Below, in pieces: positions 1 through 8,565 of a stretch of DNA of 64,000 bases. Source of the DNA: Vibrio porteresiae DSM 19223 (GTDB lineage: Bacteria; Pseudomonadota; Gammaproteobacteria; Enterobacterales; Vibrionaceae); the NCBI RefSeq assembly GCF_024347055.1, contig NZ_AP024895.1, forward strand, positions 3,224,001 to 3,288,000, read 5' to 3'. Numbering within the stretch: position 1 is the stretch's first letter; every line of letters starts with the position of its first letter. A model generated the notes under the pieces. That model was not told where the DNA came from and searched no databases. It saw only the letters and a list, made by a program, of their open reading frames with translations. The translations under genes were made by a program, and so were the position numbers.

Positions 1-510
1 CGCACTGATGGCAGCATGAAAAGCACCTGTTTTAAAAGGCAACAAACCACGACCACGTGAACGAGTCCCTTCAGGGAACATCCATACCGAGACTTTGCTG
101 TTCTTAATGCTTTTAACAACCTGATCAATCGTACCTTTTGCTTTCGCTTTATTAGCACGGTCAATCAGAATATTGCCCGATAGCCAGTAAAGCTGACCAA
201 ACAGCGGCAACCATGCCAAGCTCTTCTTACCAACAGTAACCACATTCGGTGTGACTGCTTTTGATACAGTAAACATATCCCAGTTGCTTTGGTGGTTAGC
301 AATATAGATAGCTTGACCACGTTGATAGACATCTTCCGGTACACGAAATACCAGTTTGATACCGAAAATCGGTGCCATCGCAGCGAACAAACGACCAAAG
401 GTAAATACATGTTTTGGGTTACGAGGTGATAACAGACAGTAAGCACAACCAAAGACAAACATGACGATAGCAAATAACGCCACAACAATTACACGAACAA
501 GTGCGATCAT
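1..510 (-). CDS. plsC: 1-acyl-sn-glycerol-3-phosphate acyltransferase, partial (C-terminus cut by window edge)
   Basis: This enzyme acylates lysophosphatidate to phosphatidate at the inner membrane, the second acylation of phospholipid synthesis. The 170 visible residues begin at an ATG (508-510) preceded by GGAG. A hydrophobic segment (about 2-27) is followed by the acyltransferase motifs: the HX4D box HQSNWD (H73, D78) and FPEGTR (about 145-150). Both are diagnostic of the PlsC/LPLAT family. The remaining C-terminal part (family about 240 residues) lies before base 1. The gene follows murA on the same strand, but a strong terminator separates them. Identification is firm. Confidence 0.93.
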   Translation of the reverse strand, partial: MIALVRVIVVALFAIVMFVFGCAYCLLSPRNPKHVFTFGRLFAAMAPIFGIKLVFRVPEDVYQRGQAIYIANHQSNWDMFTVSKAVTPNVVTVGKKSLAWLPLFGQLYWLSGNILIDRANKAKAKGTIDQVVKSIKNSKVSVWMFPEGTRSRGRGLLPFKTGAFHAAISA

Positions 511-532
511 CGAATTCTCCAAAGGAGCTAGA

Positions 533-562
533 ATAAAAAAGCCGAAACGCTCCGTTTCGGCC
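533..562 (-). terminator. Rho-independent terminator after murA
   Basis: A perfect 9-bp stem (541-549 with 553-561) with a 3-base loop is followed, reading the minus strand, by six T residues. It ends the mla-ibaG-murA transcript about 20 bases before the plsC start codon. Confidence 0.88.
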
Positions 563-579
563 AGTTAATGAGAGAGAGT

Positions 580-1845
580 TTAACTTGCTTCTCTTATACG
601 CTCAATATTTGCGCCGAGTGCAGACAGTTTATCTTCTATCTTTTCATAGCCTCGGTCGATATGGTAGATGCGATCAACGATGGTTTCACCTTTCGCAATG
701 CAGCCAGCAATCACCAAACTTGCCGAAGCACGTAAGTCGGTTGCCATAACTTGAGCACCACTTAAACGCTCTACATCACCACAAATAACGGTGTTACCTT
801 CAATCTCCGCTTTTGCTCCCATACGCATCAGTTCAGGAACGTGCATAAAACGGTTTTCAAAAATGGTTTCAGTGATAACACCACTGCCTTTCGCAATCAT
901 ATTCAGCAAAGTGAATTGAGCTTGCATGTCGGTAGGAAAACCTGGGTGAGGCGCAGTACGCACAGAAACCGCTTTAAGTTCACGACCTGTCATATCCAAA
1001 CTGATCCAATCTGGACCTGTCTCGATTTTAGCCCCCGCTTCTTCAAGCTTCGCCAATACGGCTTCGAGTAGATGCGAGTCGGTTTTACGACACACAATCT
1101 TACCTTTAGACACAGCAGCAGCCACTAAGAACGTACCGGTTTCAATACGATCGGGAACCACGGCGTGTTTACCACCACCAAGACGTTCAACGCCTTCAAT
1201 AGTAATAGTATCCGTACCCGCACCTGTAATCTTGGCACCAAGCTCATTAAGAAATGCAGCAGTATCAACGATTTCAGGCTCACGAGCCGCGTTATCCAAC
1301 ACGGTTTTGCCTTCAGCTAACGTGGCAGCACACATGATAGTAATGGTCGCGCCAACAGACACTTTATCCATCACAATGTGAGCACCTTGCAAACGACCGT
1401 TCACTTCTGCTTTCACATAGCCATCTTCTAGAGTAATGGTTGCGCCCAGTTGCTCTAAACCATGGATATGTAAATCAACTGGTCGCGCACCGATAGCACA
1501 GCCACCAGGTAGCGATACCTGACCTTGACCAAAACGTGCTACCAATGGACCTAAAGCCCAAATCGATGCACGCATGGTTTTCACCAAATCGTACGGCGCA
1601 CAATATTGGTTAATCTGGCTAGGATCAACGTGAACAGAACCATTACGCTCTACTTTTGCGCCAAGACGTTTAAGCAGCTCCATCGTTGTATCGATGTCAC
1701 GTAGATGAGGAACGTTCGCAACTTCAACAGCCTCTTCAGCCAAAATTGAGGCAAACAAAATAGGCAGTGCAGCATTTTTTGCACCGGAGATCGTCACTTC
1801 ACCTTGAAGAGGTGTGGTGGAACCAATAACTCGAAACTTTTCCAT
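580..1845 (-). CDS. murA: UDP-N-acetylglucosamine 1-carboxyvinyltransferase
   Basis: MurA transfers enolpyruvate from PEP to UDP-GlcNAc, the first committed step of peptidoglycan synthesis in the cytoplasm and the target of fosfomycin. The protein is 421 residues, the usual length. The substrate-binding GAKN motif is near residue 21-24, and the active-site cysteine lies in PGGCAIG at about residue 116, so it is the fosfomycin-sensitive Cys type. The ATG at 1843-1845 is chosen over an in-frame TTG two codons upstream because the protein then starts MEKFRV, as in homologues. It ends the mlaFEDCB-ibaG-murA operon as in E. coli, with a terminator just after it. Confidence 0.97.
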   Translation of the reverse strand: MEKFRVIGSTTPLQGEVTISGAKNAALPILFASILAEEAVEVANVPHLRDIDTTMELLKRLGAKVERNGSVHVDPSQINQYCAPYDLVKTMRASIWALGPLVARFGQGQVSLPGGCAIGARPVDLHIHGLEQLGATITLEDGYVKAEVNGRLQGAHIVMDKVSVGATITIMCAATLAEGKTVLDNAAREPEIVDTAAFLNELGAKITGAGTDTITIEGVERLGGGKHAVVPDRIETGTFLVAAAVSKGKIVCRKTDSHLLEAVLAKLEEAGAKIETGPDWISLDMTGRELKAVSVRTAPHPGFPTDMQAQFTLLNMIAKGSGVITETIFENRFMHVPELMRMGAKAEIEGNTVICGDVERLSGAQVMATDLRASASLVIAGCIAKGETIVDRIYHIDRGYEKIEDKLSALGANIERIREAS

Positions 1846-1854
1846 TAACAAACC

Positions 1855-2109
1855 TTACAGCGACATCAGTTTCTTATCGCGAGCCCACTCATCCGGGGTG
1901 TATGCCTTAATGGACAGAGCGTGAATATCATTGCGCTGAATGTACTCCATTAATGGAGCGTAAATCAGTTGCTGTTTTTTCACGCGGCTCATTCCATCAA
2001 AACACATATCGACGGCAATCACTTCATAGTGACTCCCCTCGCCCTTCACGTGAATCTCCTGAAGATTGAGTGCTTGTTCTAATATCTGTTTTACTTGTGA
2101 GCTATCCAC
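1855..2109 (-). CDS. ibaG: BolA-family protein IbaG
   Basis: This is an 84-residue BolA-like protein. The family binds [2Fe-2S] clusters together with monothiol glutaredoxin; E. coli IbaG is linked to acid stress, and vibrio IbaG to envelope and iron-sulfur homeostasis. The BolA pattern is visible in the VKGEGSHYEV segment (about 21-30) and the C-terminal HALSIKAYTP segment. The start is a GTG (2107-2109) that overlaps the end of mlaB by eight bases, which suggests translational coupling. Its position between mlaB and murA matches enterobacteria and vibrios. Confidence 0.92.
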   Translation of the reverse strand: MDSSQVKQILEQALNLQEIHVKGEGSHYEVIAVDMCFDGMSRVKKQQLIYAPLMEYIQRNDIHALSIKAYTPDEWARDKKLMSL

Positions 2110-2431
2110 AAATCACCCCTGCTGAATTCTCGATGTGTTGAGCCATCATTTGATCAATGTTGCTCAGTTGAAACAGTGTGCGCAGTTGTTCTGGCACAGA
2201 ATCCAGCATTATATGACAGTTTTGTCGTTTTGCATGCTCAATTAAGTGAATTAACATCACCATTCCTGCCGAATCGATGCGTTCAACCTCGGCTAAAGAG
2301 ACGTTTAGCTTAGTCTCTTCGGGATGCCACTGGCTTAAATAACGCCACAACTCAGGAACAGTATCTCTATCAAGAGCACCGCTCAACTTAGCTTGTTGAG
2401 CGGATACGTTTTGCCATTGGGGATGACTCAT
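2102..2431 (-). CDS. mlaB: MlaB, STAS-domain subunit of the Mla phospholipid transporter
   Basis: MlaB is the cytoplasmic STAS-domain partner that stabilises the MlaFE ABC transporter in the inner membrane. The 109 residues form one STAS domain, with the conserved IDSAGMVML segment at about residues 52-60. The ATG at 2429-2431 overlaps the mlaC stop codon by four bases (ATGA), indicating coupled translation. Small size and operon position support the call. Confidence 0.92.
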   Translation of the reverse strand: MSHPQWQNVSAQQAKLSGALDRDTVPELWRYLSQWHPEETKLNVSLAEVERIDSAGMVMLIHLIEHAKRQNCHIMLDSVPEQLRTLFQLSNIDQMMAQHIENSAGVICG

Positions 2432-3066
2432 TTGGACTGACTCTCAAAATGAATCGGTTGGTTAGCCAAGTCTTGTAGATCTTTCGCCACAGCAAGAATA
2501 CCCTCGCGACGAATTTTTCCACTCCACTCAGACTGCTTACTCGACAGCAGGCTTACACCCTCTGCGACCATATCGTAAGCACGCCATTCACCGGTTTTTT
2601 CTTTACGTAATTTAAATTCTAAATGGATATCGGGACGTGGTGCATCCACGATATTCACTTTGACACTTGTGATGCGACGGTCTGCATCGAGATCCGTTTC
2701 TGGTGCAAACGAAAGCTGTTGATCGGTATATTGAGTCAACACTTGCGCGTAGTTTGTCACAAGATATTCACGAAACGCCTTAATAAACGCTTCAACATCT
2801 TCATGTTTTGCACCGCGTAGGTTAGGACCAAGCAGTTTCAATGCAGCATATTTATCATTCACATACGGCATCAACTCTTCTTCTACGATTTGACGTAGAT
2901 ATTGAGGATCCTTATGAATTTTGGGTTGCTCGTTTTTAAGGCGATTAAAGGCCTGTTCCGCAACCTGCTTCATCATACTATAAGGCTGAGTTTGATCTAT
3001 TTCCTGAGAATAAACCGCCCAAGAGAGCACTAAACTCAATACGAGAACGAAGTACCGCTTAAACAT
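2428..3066 (-). CDS. mlaC: MlaC, periplasmic phospholipid-binding protein
   Basis: MlaC shuttles phospholipid across the periplasm between the outer-membrane MlaA complex and the inner-membrane MlaFEDB complex. The protein has 212 residues with an N-terminal signal peptide (about 1-20, ending near SWAVYSQ) and then one MlaC/Ttg2D domain, with typical FIKAFREYLVTNYA and YDMVAEGVSLL segments. Its ATG overlaps the mlaD stop codon by one base (TAATG). Family and context agree. Confidence 0.94.
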   Translation of the reverse strand: MFKRYFVLVLSLVLSWAVYSQEIDQTQPYSMMKQVAEQAFNRLKNEQPKIHKDPQYLRQIVEEELMPYVNDKYAALKLLGPNLRGAKHEDVEAFIKAFREYLVTNYAQVLTQYTDQQLSFAPETDLDADRRITSVKVNIVDAPRPDIHLEFKLRKEKTGEWRAYDMVAEGVSLLSSKQSEWSGKIRREGILAVAKDLQDLANQPIHFESQSK

Positions 3067-3572
3067 TATTTCTCCTCAGTTTTACTAGTATCTTTGTCGC
3101 CTTTATCACCAACGCCATATAGGAATTGACCAATCAAATCCTCAAGCACTAAAGCCGACTTAGTATCTTCAATGCGATCGCCATTTTTCAGCATAGTCCC
3201 TTCATCTTCATAAACAAAACCAGGGACTAAACCAATGTACTGCTCGCCAATCAGACCAGAAGTCAAAATCTGTGCACTAGAAGTATCTGGGAATTGGTTG
3301 TATTGCTCATCAATTTCCAAGGTAACCAGTGGCAACATGTTTTGTTTATCTAGTGAGATAGCAGACACACGACCGATAACCACACCACCCACTTTTACTG
3401 GTGAGCGTACTTTCAAGGTGCCAATGTTATCGAACTCAGCAGTCAGAGTGTAAGTATCGTTGGATCCAATGCTTTTCACGTCAGCGACTTGAAAAATCAT
3501 CACTAGGATTGCGCAAATTCCTGCCAAAACAAAACAGCCAACCCCTAATTCTAATTTTTTCGTTTGTTGCAT
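3066..3572 (-). CDS. mlaD: MlaD, MCE-domain substrate-binding subunit
   Basis: MlaD is anchored in the inner membrane and forms a hexameric MCE ring that passes lipids between MlaC and MlaE. It has 168 residues: a short cytoplasmic N-terminus, one transmembrane helix (about 9-27) and a single MCE domain (about 40-115) with the typical GLIGEQYIGL segment at about 107-116. The C-terminal tail is charged. It lies 2 bases downstream of mlaE in the same transcript. Confidence 0.94.
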   Translation of the reverse strand: MQQTKKLELGVGCFVLAGICAILVMIFQVADVKSIGSNDTYTLTAEFDNIGTLKVRSPVKVGGVVIGRVSAISLDKQNMLPLVTLEIDEQYNQFPDTSSAQILTSGLIGEQYIGLVPGFVYEDEGTMLKNGDRIEDTKSALVLEDLIGQFLYGVGDKGDKDTSKTEEK

Positions 3573-3574
3573 GA

Positions 3575-4366
3575 TTAATTCCCAAACATCAATGCAGTAA
3601 GTACAAAATCCAACCCTAAAACAGCAAGAGAAGAATGCACTACAGTTTTCGTTGTGGCTCGGCTAATCCCTTCCGAAGTAGGAATCGCGTCATAACCATT
3701 AAACAGCGCAATCCAAGTGACGGTAATCGCGAAGATCACACATTTAATTACACTGTTACCAATATCTTTACCTAATTCAACTGAAGCTTGCATAGTTGAC
3801 CAGAAACTACCTTGGTCGATGCCTTTCCAGTCAACACCCACAAGTTGACCGCCCCAAATACCCACGGCCATGAAAATCATCGCGAGTACAGGAAGGGAAA
3901 TCAAACCAGCATAAAAACGTGGGGCAACGACTCGTTTAAGTGGGTCCACCGCCATCATTTCTAAGCTGGAGATCTGTTCAGTCGCTTTCATCAAGCCGAT
4001 TTCAGCAGTCAACGCAGAGCCCGCACGACCAGCAAACAGCAGCGCTGTTACTACCGGACCAAGCTCACGCAACAAAGAAAGCGCCACCATTTGGCCTAAA
4101 CTCGCTTCTGCGCCGTAATCAACCAAAATGACGTAACCTTGTAGGCTAAGTACCATGCCAATAAACAGGCCAGAAACAACGATGATGGCAAGCGATTGGA
4201 CACCAACGCTATAAAGCTGTTTGAGTAGCAAAGGAAAATGTTTAATCGGCTGAGGTCGACCGCTAAGCGCGCCAATCAGCATCAAAGTGGATCGGCCAAG
4301 TGACTCACAGACGGATAAAGCTCGCCGTCCTAGATTACTGACCCATTGCTCAATGTTCGTTAACAT
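3575..4366 (-). CDS. mlaE: MlaE, permease of the Mla lipid ABC transporter
   Basis: MlaE is the integral membrane permease of the MlaFEDB complex. The 263 residues contain several hydrophobic helices and the conserved MlaE-family segment with ELGPVVTALLFAGRAGSA at about residues 96-113. The ATG at 4364-4366 is preferred to the TTG one codon upstream. The gene overlaps the end of mlaF by 17 bases. Confidence 0.94.
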   Translation of the reverse strand: MLTNIEQWVSNLGRRALSVCESLGRSTLMLIGALSGRPQPIKHFPLLLKQLYSVGVQSLAIIVVSGLFIGMVLSLQGYVILVDYGAEASLGQMVALSLLRELGPVVTALLFAGRAGSALTAEIGLMKATEQISSLEMMAVDPLKRVVAPRFYAGLISLPVLAMIFMAVGIWGGQLVGVDWKGIDQGSFWSTMQASVELGKDIGNSVIKCVIFAITVTWIALFNGYDAIPTSEGISRATTKTVVHSSLAVLGLDFVLTALMFGN

Positions 4367-5159
4367 CAAATAAGTCCTTCTCTATCGGCTGAGCTGGGAA
4401 ACGAAATGGCACTGGGCCATCGGCTTTACCCTGTAAGAATTGCTGAACACGAGGATCAGATTGCAGTGATAACTGTTTTGGTGTGCCCTGGGCAATGACT
4501 TTGCCATCAGCCAGTAAGTAAACCCAGTCAGCGATACTCATCACTTCAGGTACATCGTGAGAGACAACAACCGAAGTTAAACCTAACGCTTGATTCAAAT
4601 TATGAATCAACTGCACCAACACCCCCATGGTGATTGGGTCTTGACCAACAAAAGGTTCATCGTACAAAACGAGTTCAGGGTCGAGAGCAATCGCCCGAGC
4701 TAGTGCAGCGCGGCGCGCCATCCCCCCGGACAATTCACTAGGCATCAGTGATGCTGCACCACGCAGCCCAACCGCTTCCAGTTTCAATAGTACTAGTGTG
4801 CGAATCAAAGATTCATCTAGTTGAGTATGTTCCCGAAGCGGAAAAGCAACGTTGTCAAAAACGTTAAGATCAGTAAACAAAGCACCAGATTGAAATAGCA
4901 TGCTCATTTTCTTACGAGCTTGATATAGCTGGCTTCGCTTTAACGCTGGGATATTCTCGCCATCAAACCAAATTTCTCCACTTTCAGGGAGCAGTTGTCC
5001 ACCGATCAAGCGCAAAAGTGTCGTCTTACCAATTCCTGAAGGTCCCATAATGGCGGTAACCTTCCCTTTAGGTACTTGTAAACTGACGTTATCAAAAATT
5101 TTGCGTCCAGAACGGGAAAAACTCAGATTTTTGATGGTGACTAAGTCATTATCAGACAT
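4350..5159 (-). CDS. mlaF: MlaF, ATPase of the Mla lipid ABC transporter
   Basis: MlaF powers phospholipid movement by the MlaFEDB inner-membrane complex. It has 269 residues with Walker A GPSGIGKT (about 39-46), ABC signature LSGGM (143-147) and Walker B LVLYDE (about 163-168). The reading frame stays open 15 codons further upstream, but the ATG at 5157-5159 gives the family-like start MSDNDL and follows a purine-rich AAAGGG. It is the first gene of the mlaFEDCB-ibaG-murA operon, divergent from yrbG. Confidence 0.95.
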   Translation of the reverse strand: MSDNDLVTIKNLSFSRSGRKIFDNVSLQVPKGKVTAIMGPSGIGKTTLLRLIGGQLLPESGEIWFDGENIPALKRSQLYQARKKMSMLFQSGALFTDLNVFDNVAFPLREHTQLDESLIRTLVLLKLEAVGLRGAASLMPSELSGGMARRAALARAIALDPELVLYDEPFVGQDPITMGVLVQLIHNLNQALGLTSVVVSHDVPEVMSIADWVYLLADGKVIAQGTPKQLSLQSDPRVQQFLQGKADGPVPFRFPAQPIEKDLFDVNEH

Positions 5160-5494
5160 GTTCGTAGTTCGCCCTTTGGCTTCCTCATCCAGAAGAATGA
5201 GCAATCATAAGCAGATTAGTGTAAAATATAAAGCGCCGTACAATTACAACAGAGATAGAAGCTTTTTTTGTCAAAAGGTTCAAAAATTATTGCACATTCT
5301 GTTGTAACAGGGCTGGTTATATGAACCATGATGACACGTTAAAATTTTCAACACCAAGCATAAATTGATCCAGCTAAGAGAATTGTCTCTTAAAATGGAA
5401 CAATAAATGAGATAATCGTCTTCCCTTTTAGTGACCTAAGCGTCAAAATTACCCATTTTATGTTCCACGATTATCAACAAAGTCAGGATTATTC
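5160..5494. promoter_or_regulatory. Divergent intergenic region between mlaF and yrbG
   Basis: This 335-base AT-rich gap must hold the promoters of both operons. On the minus strand an exact TTGACA (plus 5269-5274) is a possible -35 for mla, but no well-spaced -10 follows; TGTAAT at 5243-5248 is 20 bases away. On the plus strand TGG-TTATAT (5314-5322) resembles an extended -10. A perfect 7-bp inverted repeat lies at 5375-5392. Two interleaved inverted repeats (5396-5402 with 5461-5467, and 5411-5419 with 5467-5475) lie just before the yrbG ribosome-binding site. No convincing gene is present. Confidence 0.4.
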
Positions 5495-6460
5495 ATGTTT
5501 GAAGCAGTTGGATTGCTCGTTATCGGTCTTATCCTACTCGTATGGAGTGCCGATAAACTAGTCTATGGGTCTGCGGCTATTGCCCGAAATTTTGGAATCT
5601 CACCACTGGTCATAGGCATGACCATTTTGGCGATGGGATCGTCCGCGCCAGAAATGATGGTCTCTGCCACTGCGGCATTGAGTGATAAAACCGATACAGC
5701 TGTCGGTAACGTCCTCGGTTCAAATATCGCTAACATTGCTTTAATTCTTGGGATTACCGCCTTAATTAAACCACTGTCAATCAGTTCTGCCGTACTGCGT
5801 CGTGAATTGCCATTGATGATCGCAGTGACCGTACTAGCAGGCTTTCTTCTACGAGATAATCATCTGGGCTTTGGCGAAGGCGTACTGCTTTTCGCTCTTT
5901 TCGGCGTTTTTATTCTTGGCATGCTGCATATCAGTCGCATGGAGAAAAAACGTGGCGATAACCTTTTAGATGAACACGAATCGGAAATTCCTGATGATGT
6001 GCCCAATCGTAACGCACTATTTTGGCTGGTATTTGGCTTAGTTCTTCTACCGGTTTCAGCAGATTTGCTGGTTGATAACGCAGTGATCATCGCGAAGTAC
6101 TTCGGCATGAGTGATTTGGTTATCGGCTTAACCATTATCGCGATTGGCACTAGTCTACCTGAATTGGCTGCCTCTCTTGCCGGTGCCTTGAAAGGTGAAG
6201 ATGATATGGCTGTCGGCAATATCATCGGTTCCAACGTATTTAATATTTTGGCTGTGATGGGCATTCCGGGCATCTTAAATCCATCTTATTTGAGCGAACA
6301 CGCCATGAGTCGCGATTTTTGGGTGCTATTAGGTGTATCACTGCTGCTCGTGGTGATGGCATTAGGCAAATCACGTAGCATTAATCGAATTGAAGGCGCG
6401 ATTCTATTTATCGTTTTTCTTGCCTATCAAAGTTATCTGTTCATGAACATGAGTGCGTAG
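5495..6460 (+). CDS. yrbG: YrbG-type calcium/sodium antiporter
   Basis: This is a 321-residue CaCA-superfamily cation antiporter with two inverted halves. Each half carries an alpha-repeat: GSSAPEMMVS at about residues 48-57 in the first and GTSLPELAAS at about 218-227 in the second, each followed by a VGN..GSN motif (about 71-77 and 241-247). About ten hydrophobic helices are visible. Exchange of Ca2+ for Na+ is a family inference; E. coli YrbG has no firmly assigned physiological role. The ATG follows AGGA. It heads the kds-lpt gene series. Confidence 0.9.
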   Translation: MFEAVGLLVIGLILLVWSADKLVYGSAAIARNFGISPLVIGMTILAMGSSAPEMMVSATAALSDKTDTAVGNVLGSNIANIALILGITALIKPLSISSAVLRRELPLMIAVTVLAGFLLRDNHLGFGEGVLLFALFGVFILGMLHISRMEKKRGDNLLDEHESEIPDDVPNRNALFWLVFGLVLLPVSADLLVDNAVIIAKYFGMSDLVIGLTIIAIGTSLPELAASLAGALKGEDDMAVGNIIGSNVFNILAVMGIPGILNPSYLSEHAMSRDFWVLLGVSLLLVVMALGKSRSINRIEGAILFIVFLAYQSYLFMNMSA

Positions 6461-6473
6461 TGGGGAGTGAACC

Positions 6474-7448
6474 ATGTTGTCTGGCTTTAACTATCAAAAA
6501 GCAGCAAAACAAGTATTAGCCACCGAAATCGAAGGCTTACAACAATTAGACCAGTACTTTAACGACGACTTTACTCAAGCGTGTGACCTTATTTTGAATA
6601 ACACCACAGGGAAAGTGATTGTAATGGGGATGGGCAAATCCGGCCATATTGGTCGTAAAATTGCTGCCACATTAGCCAGTACAGGGACTTCTGCTTTTTT
6701 TGTTCATCCAGGCGAAGCCGCTCATGGTGATCTTGGCATGATCACCTCTCAAGACATTGTATTGGCCATTTCTAACTCTGGTGAATCATCGGAAATCGTA
6801 TCGCTCTTTCCGGTGATGAAACGCCTCAACATTCGCATCATTAGTATGACAGGTAAACCTGAGTCAACTATGGCAAAACTCGCTGACGTGCATCTGCAAA
6901 TCAGTGTTCCCCAAGAAGCATGCCCGCTTGGTTTAGCACCGACGTCCAGCACGACTGCAACATTGGTCATGGGAGATGCCATCGCAATTGCTCTACTTCA
7001 AGCGCGCGGTTTTACTTCTGAAGATTTTGCCCTTTCTCACCCTGGCGGTGCTTTAGGACGAAAGTTGTTGCTTAAGCTGAGCGATATCATGCATTGCAAA
7101 GATGAGCTGCCAATGGTCAAACCCAGTGCTTTGATTCGTGATGCGCTGCTTGAAATCAGCCAAAAAGGTCTAGGCATGACCGCTATTGTGGATGACAAAC
7201 GTAATTTAATCGGTATCTTTACCGATGGCGATTTACGTCGCATCCTCGACAAACGAATTGATATTCACACCGCATCTATTGATACGGTGATGACGAAAAA
7301 CCCAACAGTTGCCTCACCCAAAATGCTTGCGGTTGAAGGCGTCAACTTGATGCAAGCCAAACGAATTAATGGTCTGATGTTAGTTGATGATGGGAAATTG
7401 GTAGGTGCATTAAACATGCATGATTTATTAAAAGCGGGAGTGATGTAA
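6474..7448 (+). CDS. kdsD: D-arabinose 5-phosphate isomerase
   Basis: KdsD converts D-ribulose 5-phosphate to D-arabinose 5-phosphate, the first step toward the LPS inner-core sugar Kdo. The 324 residues contain a SIS sugar-isomerase domain (about 40-175, with GMGKSGHIGRK near 52-62) followed by two CBS domains (about 205-324, with the FTDGDLRR motif). The SHPGGALGR segment joins the two regions. The stop codon overlaps the kdsC start by one base (TAATG). Confidence 0.95.
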   Translation: MLSGFNYQKAAKQVLATEIEGLQQLDQYFNDDFTQACDLILNNTTGKVIVMGMGKSGHIGRKIAATLASTGTSAFFVHPGEAAHGDLGMITSQDIVLAISNSGESSEIVSLFPVMKRLNIRIISMTGKPESTMAKLADVHLQISVPQEACPLGLAPTSSTTATLVMGDAIAIALLQARGFTSEDFALSHPGGALGRKLLLKLSDIMHCKDELPMVKPSALIRDALLEISQKGLGMTAIVDDKRNLIGIFTDGDLRRILDKRIDIHTASIDTVMTKNPTVASPKMLAVEGVNLMQAKRINGLMLVDDGKLVGALNMHDLLKAGVM

Positions 7449-8005
7449 TGACTCAGCAAGTAGACACATTGTACGGCTCAGTCGACGCCCGTATTTTGGA
7501 AATCGCGAAAAATATTAAATTGCTTATCTGCGATGTAGATGGCGTATTTTCCGATGGCCTTGTATACATGGGCAATAACGGTGAAGAATTAAAAACTTTC
7601 CATACTCGTGACGGTTACGGGGTGAAAAGTTTAATGAATGCAGGCATTGAGATTGCCATCATCACAGGTCGCCAATCGCAAATCGTCACAAATCGAATGA
7701 ACGCTTTGGGTATAAAACTTGTCTACCAAGGACAAGATGACAAAGTAAAAGCTTATCAGGATATTTGCCAAAAATTGGCGATTGACCCGGAGCACACTGG
7801 TTATATTGGTGATGATTTAATTGATTGGCCTGTGATGGAAAAAGTGGGATTACAAGTTTGCGTAGCAGATGGACACCCTTTACTTGCGCGTCGCGCTAAC
7901 TATGTTACCCAAACCAAAGGGGGTCATGGTGCAGTACGCGAAGTGTGCGATTTGATCCTCCAGGCACGAGATGAACTCGATGTGCATAAAGGCCTGAGTA
8001 TATGA
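7448..8005 (+). CDS. kdsC: 3-deoxy-D-manno-octulosonate 8-phosphate phosphatase
   Basis: KdsC dephosphorylates Kdo-8-phosphate to Kdo in the cytoplasm. It is a 185-residue type C0 HAD phosphatase without a cap domain. HAD motif I is DVDGVFSDG (about 29-37), motif II is near ITGRQS (about 75-80), and motif IV is GDDLID (about 119-124). The gene overlaps lptC by four bases (ATGA). Confidence 0.95.
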   Translation: MTQQVDTLYGSVDARILEIAKNIKLLICDVDGVFSDGLVYMGNNGEELKTFHTRDGYGVKSLMNAGIEIAIITGRQSQIVTNRMNALGIKLVYQGQDDKVKAYQDICQKLAIDPEHTGYIGDDLIDWPVMEKVGLQVCVADGHPLLARRANYVTQTKGGHGAVREVCDLILQARDELDVHKGLSI

Positions 8006-8565
8006 GTGTTTCCCGAATCATATACGTGATTCTGTTTTTTATTGCTTCTTGGTCCCTTTACTACTTAATGGACAAAGAAAACAAACCTGATATTCAAGTA
8101 GCTCCGAATACTGAGTTACCTATGTTTAGCGGCAATAACCTCAATAATGTTTCTTATAACAATTTAGGGGTGCGCAGCTACGTTATTGAATCGAGCCATT
8201 TGGAGTATTACGCCCAAAGTGGCGATACCCACTTCCAAAGTCCGATTTTGAAAGTGTATCAGGATGGAACAACCCAAGAGTGGGAAATTACCGCCGATAG
8301 AGCTGTTTTATCGAAGAAGCAAGTACTTACCTTGTACGATAACGTCACGGCAAAAAACTTGTTCAAAGATTCAGGTTTTAGCAAAATGACAACCAAACAA
8401 CTCAGTATCAAGTTGGATTCCCGTGATTTTTGGGCAGATACACCAGTGGATCTATACGGTCCTCAGTTTGAAACACACGGTCAGGCGATGAAAGGTAATT
8501 TTGCTGACAACTCGGCTGTCCTTTATAAACACGTTCAAGGTAGATATGAGAATTTCACACCTTAG
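8002..8565 (+). CDS. lptC: LptC, LPS export complex inner-membrane anchor
   Basis: LptC is a bitopic protein that passes LPS from the LptB2FG transporter to periplasmic LptA. The 187 residues start with one transmembrane helix (about 6-24), and the rest is a periplasmic beta-jellyroll typical of the LptC/OstA-like fold. The sequence is divergent, as usual for LptC, so the gene context (kdsC before, lptA and lptB after) carries much of the weight. The end overlaps lptA by 20 bases. Confidence 0.92.
   Translation: MSVSRIIYVILFFIASWSLYYLMDKENKPDIQVAPNTELPMFSGNNLNNVSYNNLGVRSYVIESSHLEYYAQSGDTHFQSPILKVYQDGTTQEWEITADRAVLSKKQVLTLYDNVTAKNLFKDSGFSKMTTKQLSIKLDSRDFWADTPVDLYGPQFETHGQAMKGNFADNSAVLYKHVQGRYENFTP

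Noticed and set aside
165..488. 107-residue frame on the minus strand
   Set aside because: It is a shadow in the wrong frame of plsC; the true plsC frame (1-510) carries both acyltransferase motifs.
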